A stretch of 64,000 bases of DNA from Mucilaginibacter yixingensis (lineage in GTDB: Bacteria > Bacteroidota > Bacteroidia > Sphingobacteriales > Sphingobacteriaceae), in assembly GCF_041080815.1 (NCBI RefSeq), contig NZ_CP160205.1:2852001-2916000 (forward strand), in the 5' to 3' direction. Shown piece after piece: positions 57,073-64,000 of the stretch. Both the position numbers and the translations under genes were made by a program. The stretch's first letter is position 1. Each line of letters starts with the position of its first letter. Under the pieces are notes generated by a model. It saw only the letters and a program-made list of their open reading frames with translations. It ran no database searches and was not told the DNA's origin.

Positions 57073-60000
57073 ATGTTTAATCCAAAGGACACCTACCGCA
57101 TACAGTTCCATAAAGATTTCAACTTTAATCATTTTGAAAACATCATCCCCTACCTTGAAAAGCTGGGGGTAAGCACTATTTATGCCTCCCCCATATTCAA
57201 ATCCGCACCGGGAAGCACGCATGGGTATGACGGTACCGATCCGCTGCAGATTAACCCCGAGATTGGCACATTAGCACAACTACGTCGCATCAGCAAAACA
57301 TTAAAATCCAAAGGCATATCCTGGTTGCAGGATATTGTGCCCAACCACATGGCCTATCACCCTGATAATGCCTGGCTAATGGATTTGCTGGAAAAAGGGC
57401 CACGCTCGGCTTATAAGGATTATTTTGATACCGGCTTTAGCAGTGATCTGTATCTGGGAGCCATCATGGCGCCATTTCTGGGTAATGATTTGACAGACGT
57501 AATTGAACAGGGACAAAAACAAATCGCCTATCAATCAAACCGGCTGGTACTAAAATACGCTGATCATTTTTGGCCATTGCAGCTATCGAGCTATAAAACC
57601 GTTATTGAGACTATTAAACTAAAGGGAGACGTTTGGAAACAGCTGATAAACAGCATCAACGACGCAGAAAAACAAACCGAAACAGATCTTTATAATGAGT
57701 CGGCTAAGAATATAAAAAGCCAGTTAGCTGAAGTTCTTAAAAATGAATTGACGCAGAAAAACTTTGCATCTGCGTTAAAAAAAATCAGTCAGGATAAGGA
57801 TTTCCTTACGGAGCTAGTTAATCAGCAGTATTACCGCCCCTGCAGCTGGAAGGAAAGTGATGCGCATATCAATTACCGCCGCTTTTTTACGGTAAACGGT
57901 TTGATCTGTCTCAACATTCAGCATCAGCAGGTATTTGATCATTTCCATCAGTTCATCGCCTCGCTGATTAAAGAAGGCATTTTTCAGGGCCTGCGCGTAG
58001 ATCATATTGACGGCCTATACAACCCAACCCAATACCTGGAACGCCTGCGCAAACTTTGCGGACCAGCTGTTTACATCATCACCGAAAAGATATTAGAACA
58101 AGGCGAGGAGTTACCAACCAACTGGCCTATCCAAGGCAGCACCGGCTATGATTTTCTGGCTGCGGTTAATAATCTGCTCACCAATTACGACGCAGAAAAC
58201 CAGTTTACCACGTTTTATCATGGACTGACGCATAACTATACGCCAACACAAAATCAGATAGAGGAAAAGAAACGCCTCATCCTCACCCAGCACATGGCTG
58301 GCGAGTTGGAAAACTTGCTGAATCTACTACTAAAATCGGGCCTGGTAAATGATCAAAAGCTAACCAATACCGAACTGAAACAATGCCTGGCAGAGCTGCT
58401 TATTAAATGCCCGGTATATCGTTATTACGGCAGCTCATTACCACTAAAAGGCGAAGAAAAAGCGGCCATAAAAGACCTGTTCAAACAAATCAGTCAGCAA
58501 AAACCCGAACTGAGCAAAGCCGCCGACGTGTTGTCTGACCTGTTTATCAAAAAGACTGATCATCCCGGAAAAGCTGCCGAATTTTACCAGCGCTGTATGC
58601 AGTTTAGCGGTCCGCTGATGGCCAAAGGCGTAGAGGATACACTGATGTACACCGATGCCCGTTTTGTGGGACATAATGAAGTAGGCGATTCGCCCGATGC
58701 TTTTGGCCTAACGGCCGATGAATTTCATCAGTTGATGCTGGACCGGCAAAAGCACTGGCCACTGGCTCTAAACGGCACCTCTACCCACGATACCAAACGC
58801 GGTGAAGGCGTACGTGCACGACTAAATGCCTTGACGGCCATGCCCGATGATTGGCTGAAAACCGTACGCAGCTGGCAAAAGCAAAACCGCAGCCTGAAGC
58901 AGAATAACACGCCCGATGCCAGCGATGAATATTTTATTTATCAAACACTCATCGGCATCCACCCTATGCCCGGCCAACCGGCAGATGATCTGCCACAACG
59001 CCTAACAAACTACTTGCAAAAAGCCCTGCGCGAAGGCAAGCAACACTCTGACTGGGAGCAGCCAAACGAAGCCTACGAACAAGCCGCCATTAAGCTGGCC
59101 CTATCCGTAATTGATCAACAAGGCCCAACATGGCCTGCTTTTGAAAAGCTGCTAAACCAAGTGGCCGATTTCGGCATCATCAACTCGTTGGCCCAAGTGT
59201 TGCTAAAATTCACCTGCCCCGGCGTGCCCGATGTTTATGAGGGCTGTGAATTATGGGATTTGAGTTTGGTTGACCCTGATAACCGCCGCCCGGTTGATTA
59301 TCCGTTAAGAGATCAATTAGCAGAACAGCTTAAGAGCATGCGTCTCCAACAACTTTGGGACGATCGGTACAATGGCCAGATCAAACTATGGCTCACCCAG
59401 CGGCTTTTCATTGAAAGAAAAAACCAGACGTTGTTATTTGCCGAGGGAGATTATCTGTCTCTCCAAATTGAGGGTATGTATAAAAATCATGTGCTGGCTT
59501 TTGCGCGACAATACCGGCATACATGGTATATCAGCATCATTCCGCTTAATCTGGGCGTACTGGCCAAACAACAAAAGAAAGCACTGCTTAAAATTGATTG
59601 GGCCGATACCAAAGTCCTGCTGCCACCGGGCGCACCTGAAGCTTTTGAGAACCTGCTAACCGGCGAGAAAGCCAGCGGCAAGGGCGGCATACCCATTAGT
59701 AAGGTATTTAACCAATTGCCATTGTCACTGCTCAAATTAGAGCATAACAATAATGGCCGAGCAGCCGGCATGCTGATGCATATTACCTCGCTGCCATCGG
59801 CCTATGGCATTGGCGATCTGGGTACGGGCGCGCGCGCTTTTGCAGATCTGTTACATCGCACAAATCAAAAATACTGGCAGATGCTGCCACTCGGTCCGCT
59901 CAATGAGCAGGGGCTATATTCGCCTTACAGCTCATGGTCTGGCATGGGTGGCAATATCCTGCTGATTAGTCCGGAGGGGTTGGTTGATGATGAGTTGATC

Positions 60001-61245
60001 AATGCTGATCTGTTAAAAATAGAAGCCGATGGCTATCAGGTAGATTATGCCTGGGTAGAAAACTTTAAAAGCTCGCTATTTGATATTGCCTGGCGGAATT
60101 TTAAAGCGGGCAGTGCGCAACATCTACAGTCATCGTTTGATGATTTTTGCAAACAAGAAGCCTATTGGTTGGATGACTTTGCCCTATATGCCCAACTCAA
60201 ACAACATTACCAGCAACATGCGTGGTACGAGTGGCCCGAGCCATTTAAACTACGCGATGCCAAAGCGCTGAAAAAGTTTACAGGCGAGCATGCCGATCAG
60301 ATCCATCAAATCAAATTCCTTCAGTTCCTCTTTGCCCGCCAATGGCATCGGCTTAAAACCTATTGCAACGGCCTGGGTATTGAACTGTTTGGTGATCTGC
60401 CATTCTACGTCAGCTATGATTCTGTTGACGTTTGGGCGCACCGCGATATTTTTAGTTTAGATGACGAAGGAAAAGTGGAGTTTATGGCCGGCGTACCGCC
60501 AGATTACTTCAACTCCAACGGGCAATTATGGGGTATGCCGGTTTTCCGCTGGGACAGGCTCAAAGCCCGCGGTTATGATTGGTGGCTGCAACGCATTCGC
60601 AAAAACATGGAGCTGTATGATCTGCTTAGGATCGATCATTTCCGGGCATTTTCTGCCTATTGGGCTGTACCTGCTGGCGAGAAAACCGCTATCAACGGCA
60701 GCTGGCAACCGGGACCAGGTAGTGATTTGTTTAAAGCCATTCAGAAAGATTTGGGCGAGCTACCTTTTGTAGCCGAAGATCTGGGCGATATTGACGATGC
60801 TGTTTATCAACTGCGCGATGAGTTTAACCTGCCGGGTATGAAGGTTTTACAATTTGCCTTCGGTGATAATTTGCCTTACTCGCCTTATATTCCGCATAAT
60901 TATACGGCAAATCATTTGGTTTATACCGGCACGCACGATAACAATACCACCATTGGCTGGTACCGGCAAGATGCAGATAAGGCCACCCGCAAGCGACTAA
61001 AAAAATACACCGGCCTAAAAGTTGACGACGAAAACATCCACAAAGTAATGATTGGCATGGCAATGAACAGTGCGGCACGCATCTGCATCATCCCTATCCA
61101 GGATTGGCTGGGGCTTGACGAACGTGCCCGCATCAATACCCCTGCAACGGTAAAAAACAATTGGGTGTGGCGGTTGGAGAAAAATCAGCTAAAAAAACTG
61201 CCCTTAAAACGAATGTTAAGGCTGACAAAGCTTTCGGGAAGGTAA
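57073..61245 (+). CDS. treY-malQ: fused malto-oligosyltrehalose synthase / 4-alpha-glucanotransferase
   Basis: 1390 residues with two full enzymes in one frame. Residues 1 to about 890 are TreY (GH13), which isomerises the reducing-end alpha-1,4 bond to alpha,alpha-1,1: TYRIQFHKDFNF start, GSTHGYDGTDPLQINPEIG, D310 (LRVDHIDGL), E338 (IITEKIL) and D573 (TSTHDTKRGEGVRAR). Residues about 897-1390 are a short-type GH77 MalQ: MLMHITSLPSAYGIGDLGTG, D1188 (LLRIDHFRAF), E1235 (VAEDLGD) and D1289 (YTGTHDNNT). All six catalytic residues are present. The join (HNNNGRAAG) is short. Third gene of the operon. The fusion keeps short dextrins in circulation for TreY/TreZ. Confidence 0.95.
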   Translation: MFNPKDTYRIQFHKDFNFNHFENIIPYLEKLGVSTIYASPIFKSAPGSTHGYDGTDPLQINPEIGTLAQLRRISKTLKSKGISWLQDIVPNHMAYHPDNAWLMDLLEKGPRSAYKDYFDTGFSSDLYLGAIMAPFLGNDLTDVIEQGQKQIAYQSNRLVLKYADHFWPLQLSSYKTVIETIKLKGDVWKQLINSINDAEKQTETDLYNESAKNIKSQLAEVLKNELTQKNFASALKKISQDKDFLTELVNQQYYRPCSWKESDAHINYRRFFTVNGLICLNIQHQQVFDHFHQFIASLIKEGIFQGLRVDHIDGLYNPTQYLERLRKLCGPAVYIITEKILEQGEELPTNWPIQGSTGYDFLAAVNNLLTNYDAENQFTTFYHGLTHNYTPTQNQIEEKKRLILTQHMAGELENLLNLLLKSGLVNDQKLTNTELKQCLAELLIKCPVYRYYGSSLPLKGEEKAAIKDLFKQISQQKPELSKAADVLSDLFIKKTDHPGKAAEFYQRCMQFSGPLMAKGVEDTLMYTDARFVGHNEVGDSPDAFGLTADEFHQLMLDRQKHWPLALNGTSTHDTKRGEGVRARLNALTAMPDDWLKTVRSWQKQNRSLKQNNTPDASDEYFIYQTLIGIHPMPGQPADDLPQRLTNYLQKALREGKQHSDWEQPNEAYEQAAIKLALSVIDQQGPTWPAFEKLLNQVADFGIINSLAQVLLKFTCPGVPDVYEGCELWDLSLVDPDNRRPVDYPLRDQLAEQLKSMRLQQLWDDRYNGQIKLWLTQRLFIERKNQTLLFAEGDYLSLQIEGMYKNHVLAFARQYRHTWYISIIPLNLGVLAKQQKKALLKIDWADTKVLLPPGAPEAFENLLTGEKASGKGGIPISKVFNQLPLSLLKLEHNNNGRAAGMLMHITSLPSAYGIGDLGTGARAFADLLHRTNQKYWQMLPLGPLNEQGLYSPYSSWSGMGGNILLISPEGLVDDELINADLLKIEADGYQVDYAWVENFKSSLFDIAWRNFKAGSAQHLQSSFDDFCKQEAYWLDDFALYAQLKQHYQQHAWYEWPEPFKLRDAKALKKFTGEHADQIHQIKFLQFLFARQWHRLKTYCNGLGIELFGDLPFYVSYDSVDVWAHRDIFSLDDEGKVEFMAGVPPDYFNSNGQLWGMPVFRWDRLKARGYDWWLQRIRKNMELYDLLRIDHFRAFSAYWAVPAGEKTAINGSWQPGPGSDLFKAIQKDLGELPFVAEDLGDIDDAVYQLRDEFNLPGMKVLQFAFGDNLPYSPYIPHNYTANHLVYTGTHDNNTTIGWYRQDADKATRKRLKKYTGLKVDDENIHKVMIGMAMNSAARICIIPIQDWLGLDERARINTPATVKNNWVWRLEKNQLKKLPLKRMLRLTKLSGR

Positions 61246-61266
61246 ATATAGGAATAGCACCCCAAC

Positions 61267-61351
61267 ATGTCATGCTGAGGAACGAAGCATCTCTGAGGAC
61301 TATTCTATTTGCTTGTCCTTAAAGATTTTTCGCATTCGCTCAGAATGACAT
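61267..61351. repeat. intergenic hairpin element, GTCAT...ATGAC family (copy B8)
   Basis: ATGTCATGCTGAGGAACGAA ... CGCTCAGAATGACAT, with terminal arms of about 13 bp (mismatched). It lies between converging genes, 22 bp after the treY-malQ stop and 14 bp before the DUF3037 stop. Confidence 0.7.
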
Positions 61352-61364
61352 AGACTAATTACGA

Positions 61365-61751
61365 TCACAGCACCAACTCCCGGTGCAACTTCTCCAATGT
61401 CTCTTGCGGGTCAACACACAACCCAGGGTGCACCTTTGAGCTTTGCACTACCGTGCTGCGGGTTGCGGTTAGCCAACGGAAACGGGAAGCATCATCCAAA
61501 CGGGCAATGGCGCCGCCATCTTTACTGCCGCAGCATATCTGCCCGAAGGCGTGCAGGTGTTGTTTGATCTCGTCAATATCAATCACCGTGGTAAAGCAGC
61601 CTAAACGCTGCTCGTTAAGCGTAGACATGCAGCTGAGGAACTTACGCTTTGGACAATACAAAATAACGCCCACGTTAATGAACTCCTCGCGCTCTACACG
61701 GGGTACAATACGCACAACGGCATACTCAAACAAGTATCTCTCTGGCATCAT
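61365..61751 (-). CDS. DUF3037 protein, partner of the HipA-like kinase
   Basis: About 128 residues from the ATG at 61751. It matches the DUF3037 pattern: LFEYAVVRIVPRVEREEFINVGVILYCP (span), then a helical/beta half ending in TVVQSSKVHPGLCVDPQETLEKLHREL (span). Cytoplasmic, function unknown. It overlaps the 3' end of the kinase gene by 26 bp and follows it in the same operon, so the two products probably act together. Alternative starts at 61766 and 61748 are possible. Confidence 0.8.
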   Translation of the reverse strand: MMPERYLFEYAVVRIVPRVEREEFINVGVILYCPKRKFLSCMSTLNEQRLGCFTTVIDIDEIKQHLHAFGQICCGSKDGGAIARLDDASRFRWLTATRSTVVQSSKVHPGLCVDPQETLEKLHRELVL

Positions 61752-62517
61752 TTGCTTGTTGAACAAAAATTTGAGACGCGGCTACCCTCGTCTCCAAAAA
61801 CTGTGCGTAAACGTTTCTTAATTCTTCAGGAGTGGCATCGTTACCATCCCAGTGCAGCCAATCATCGGGCACAAGGGCTACAATGCTGCGGATGGTTTCT
61901 GGTGTTAATATGGCTTTAAACTGTTCGTCAACCATTTCCAGCTCGGTAGCATAACCCAGCATCACGTGGTCTTTAATCATAGCAAACGGACTGCGGGCAC
62001 GCTCTTCCCAATCCTGCCATGAGTGATGAAAGTAAAGCGATGCGCCATGATCTATCAGCCACAACTCACGATGCCAGGTCAACATATTGGTGTTACGGGC
62101 GGTGCGATCAACATTAGTAATCAACGCATCCAGCCAAACTATCTTTGAAGCAGTTTCGGCATCGGGCTTAGTAACGGCCTGATCATAAGTGATAGCTCCT
62201 GACAAGTAATGCAGTGCCAGGTTCAAACCCACGCTGGCTTTCAGCAAATCCTGAATTTCCTCATCAGGCTCAGTACGGCCGAAAGCAGTATCCAGATTAG
62301 CAAAAACTAACTCCGGCACGCGGAAACCCAGCGCGCGGGCAATCTCGCTGCCAATCAGCTCGGCAATCAAGGCTTTTACCCCCTGACCAGCTCCGCGAAA
62401 TTTGAGCACGTATAAAAAACCGTCGTCTGCCTCGGCAATTGCCGGCAACGAGCCACCTTCGCGCAGGGGCGTTACATAGCGGGTTACGGTTACGGTGCGT
62501 AGTTGTGGAATGGCCAT
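61726..62517 (-). CDS. HipA-like protein kinase
   Basis: 263 residues from the ATG at 62517. A HipA-family kinase fold with all main motifs: ATP lysine K39 (YVLKFRGAGQG), catalytic loop D137 and N142 (VDRTARNTNML) and metal Asp D156 (LIDHG). It lacks the long N-terminal HipA portion and there is no HipB antitoxin beside it; instead a DUF3037 gene overlaps its 3' end. The substrate is unknown; classical HipA phosphorylates glutamyl-tRNA synthetase. A TATATTTG box lies 7 bp upstream of the ATG. The frame is open to 62562, but that would overlap DUF817 and the box. Confidence 0.85.
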   Translation of the reverse strand: MAIPQLRTVTVTRYVTPLREGGSLPAIAEADDGFLYVLKFRGAGQGVKALIAELIGSEIARALGFRVPELVFANLDTAFGRTEPDEEIQDLLKASVGLNLALHYLSGAITYDQAVTKPDAETASKIVWLDALITNVDRTARNTNMLTWHRELWLIDHGASLYFHHSWQDWEERARSPFAMIKDHVMLGYATELEMVDEQFKAILTPETIRSIVALVPDDWLHWDGNDATPEELRNVYAQFLETRVAASQIFVQQANDAREILV

Positions 62518-62523
62518 CAGCCG

Positions 62524-62531
62524 CAAATATA
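62524..62531 (-). promoter_or_regulatory. -7 box (TATATTTG) before the HipA-like gene
   Basis: Exact TAnnTTTG on the minus strand, ending 7 bp before the ATG at 62517, so transcription would begin about at the start codon (near-leaderless). No -33 at usual spacing. Confidence 0.4.
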
Positions 62532-62542
62532 TTAAAATACCG

Positions 62543-63367
62543 CTACGCGTGATGATGTGCAATAGCCTTTGTATTCACAGGCGCAGCCTTCGCCGGACGT
62601 CGGGCCGTATCGCACTGTTTAAGCATTTTCAGCTCGGCCACGATGATAAAGCTCACGATGACCAGAAAATCCCAGGAGCTGATCTTCTGATAGTTCACCA
62701 CCGTCCAGTTATGGTGTTGATAGGCGTATTTCCAGGCACCTAACCGTGTAGCAATATTCTCGGCCAGCCAGATAAAGAAGCCTATGAGCATAAAAGAAAG
62801 AATAACCGGCATGTGATAAACAGAATCTTTCAGCCTGAAATAAACGGTGGCTTTGCGAAAGAAATACAGTATCGGCACGGCAATAAAATACCGCAGATCT
62901 GTTATAAAATGATTGGTAAAGAAATTAATGTAAATGAGTGCGCCGAGCACACGTGCAGCCGTGGCGGATGGCCAGCCCTCAATCCTGACATCCAGCCTGC
63001 GCCAGGCCTGGCACAAATAACTGGCCACGCTGGCATACATAAACCCGCTGTAGAGGGGCACACCACTAATTTTAGCGTAAGCAAACTCTGGGTATGACCA
63101 TGAGCCGATGTGTACTTTCTCCAACTCCATCAGCAGACCCAGCAGGTGAAAAATGCAGACTACCAACAACTCATCAGCCGTTTCTATGTGCAGGCGAAAC
63201 ATAACCAGTTGAATAGTAATGCAGGCAATCAGCATAAAATCATACCGGGGCAACACGCCGGTAAACAGGTGAGATAGCGCCAGCATGCTAAACACCAGCA
63301 CCGGAAACAGGCAGGCCAGGCTTTGCTGCCAACCAAAAACAAACAGATGGCGGATAAAGGTTTTCAT
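62543..63367 (-). CDS. DUF817 integral membrane protein
   Basis: 274 residues with about seven hydrophobic segments. The DUF817 pattern is visible: ELLVVCIFHLLGLLMELEKVHIGSWSYPE (span), FMYASVASYLCQAWRR, and FMLIGFFIWLAENIATRLGAWKY (span). The polar histidine-rich C-terminus (KAIAHHHA) is short. Function unknown. The oxygenase-like gene ends 12 bp upstream and the kinase starts 25 bp downstream, all on the minus strand. Confidence 0.85.
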   Translation of the reverse strand: MKTFIRHLFVFGWQQSLACLFPVLVFSMLALSHLFTGVLPRYDFMLIACITIQLVMFRLHIETADELLVVCIFHLLGLLMELEKVHIGSWSYPEFAYAKISGVPLYSGFMYASVASYLCQAWRRLDVRIEGWPSATAARVLGALIYINFFTNHFITDLRYFIAVPILYFFRKATVYFRLKDSVYHMPVILSFMLIGFFIWLAENIATRLGAWKYAYQHHNWTVVNYQKISSWDFLVIVSFIIVAELKMLKQCDTARRPAKAAPVNTKAIAHHHA

Positions 63368-63379
63368 AACGGCTACGGT

Positions 63380-64000
63380 TTAGGCCGCATCCAAAGCCAA
63401 AATTTGTGCTTTATATTTTTGCGGCAATAAGGCATTTTTAAACGGACGCTCCCAACGTAGCGACCGGAACAAACGGTAAACCAATAACACCGGCTTTAAA
63501 ATAACCACGCGACCCATTCCCAGCAATTGGCGCACTCGCGGCGCCAGTAGCATCTGTTGCACCTGCTTCATCACAAAGTACCGGAGACCGCCCAGATGCT
63601 TGCGATACTGGCGATACAGATCGGCGGTAAAATCACTACAGATCAAATCATTATCCAGATGACCTTGACGCATCCCCACCCATTCCTGATAGTTTTGCGG
63701 CAGTCCTTGCAGTTGCATGCGGGCGCCTACCCGATAGAAAACATCAAACACCTCCTGTTTTTCGGCATCAGTTAGTTTACGGTCCAACAGTTCAAAAGAA
63801 CGGATAGAATAATCAATCAGCATAAACAACACGTCTCGATAGGCCCAATCTGGTATTTTAGCGCCACGGCTCTGCTCAACTCCCTGATGGATGGCGGTGA
63901 TTTGGTCTATGGCCCGATGAGCTTCATCCAGATCGGCAAAGATGATGCGCCGCGCATAAGCAACCGTTGAAAAAAGCCTGCCCAGCGGATCTGCCGGTAG
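63380..64000 (-). CDS. MpaB/DUF2236-family oxygenase-like protein, 5'-truncated
   Basis: The frame is open to the window edge, so the N-terminus is missing; 206 codons are visible, of which 150 follow the internal GTG at 63832. The visible start DPLGRLFSTVAYARRIIFAD, then AIHQGV and RGAKIPDWAYRDVLFMLI, match the DUF2236/MpaB family, whose members include heme-dependent oxygenases such as latex-clearing-like and mycophenolic-acid MpaB proteins. Heme-ligand residues cannot be judged from this part. It is the first visible gene of the minus-strand string that continues into DUF817. Confidence 0.8.
   Translation of the reverse strand, partial: LPADPLGRLFSTVAYARRIIFADLDEAHRAIDQITAIHQGVEQSRGAKIPDWAYRDVLFMLIDYSIRSFELLDRKLTDAEKQEVFDVFYRVGARMQLQGLPQNYQEWVGMRQGHLDNDLICSDFTADLYRQYRKHLGGLRYFVMKQVQQMLLAPRVRQLLGMGRVVILKPVLLVYRLFRSLRWERPFKNALLPQKYKAQILALDAA

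Noticed and set aside
61726..62562. Classical HipBA toxin-antitoxin module
   Set aside because: No HipB-like helix-turn-helix gene adjoins the kinase and the kinase is shorter than HipA.

Overview
The window looks like ordinary chromosome of a Bacteroidota bacterium, most likely Sphingobacteriaceae (Mucilaginibacter/Pedobacter-like). The genus is inferred. The visible grounds are: moderate GC; almost no Shine-Dalgarno sequences, with TAnnTTTG-type -7 boxes ahead of several genes; phylum-typical families (DUF4296 lipoprotein, outer-membrane beta-barrel protein with a carboxypeptidase-regulatory-like N-terminus, FG-GAP, DUF885 and DUF5703 secreted proteins); and the branched-chain amino-acid gene order ilvN-ilvC-leuC-leuD-leuB-leuA-ilvA. 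I saw no phage, insertion sequence with a transposase, or CRISPR array.

Layout. 1-8900: branched-chain amino-acid biosynthesis operon (ilvN truncated by the window edge, ilvC, leuCDBA, ilvA), ending in a membrane acyltransferase. 8915-18905: membrane and transport genes (MarC-like protein, two APC amino-acid permeases, a K+-dependent membrane pyrophosphatase, PBP4-type DacB, a TauE/SafE exporter with DUF1634), plus a VOC protein. 18902-27954: cell-envelope and secreted proteins (outer-membrane beta-barrel protein, alpha/beta hydrolase, DinB, DUF885 lipoprotein, WXXGXW-repeat protein, two tandem CE2-like esterases). 28198-42770: housekeeping (ppsA with a divergent AraC regulator, ligA, mutS2, YggS, GNAT, aspartate kinase) with small unknowns and one AT-rich orphan gene. 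42949-50861: a 42-codon ORF, tRNA-Arg(CCG), fatty-acid desaturase, FG-GAP beta-propeller protein, SDR plus AraC regulator, DUF5703 putative glycosidase. 51084-61245: an alpha-glucan/trehalose cassette with a GH15 enzyme divergent from glgX-treZ-treY/malQ, where treY and malQ are fused into one 1390-residue protein. 61365-64000: a minus-strand string of DUF3037, HipA-like kinase, DUF817 and an MpaB/DUF2236 oxygenase cut by the window edge.

How the genes work together. The first operon makes valine, leucine and isoleucine from pyruvate and threonine; aspartate kinase near 40 kb feeds threonine. In the glucan cassette GlgX debranches glycogen, TreY converts the reducing end of maltodextrins to a trehalosyl unit, TreZ releases trehalose, MalQ rebuilds short oligosaccharides into usable substrates, and the divergent GH15 enzyme could act as glucoamylase or trehalase.

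The most striking non-genic feature is the density of intergenic inverted repeats. Eight elements begin GTCA and end TGAC; a second family built on CCCCTCC/GGAGAGG sits directly at stop codons; a 41-bp inverted pair lies in the glgX/GH15 divergent region; and an 83-bp GGCGTT...AACGC element lies next to the AT-rich orphan gene. The best candidates for little-described biology are the HipA-like kinase/DUF3037 pair, the TreY-MalQ fusion, the stop-codon-abutting repeats, and an inverted partial copy of the 3' half of the tRNA-Arg gene just upstream of that tRNA.
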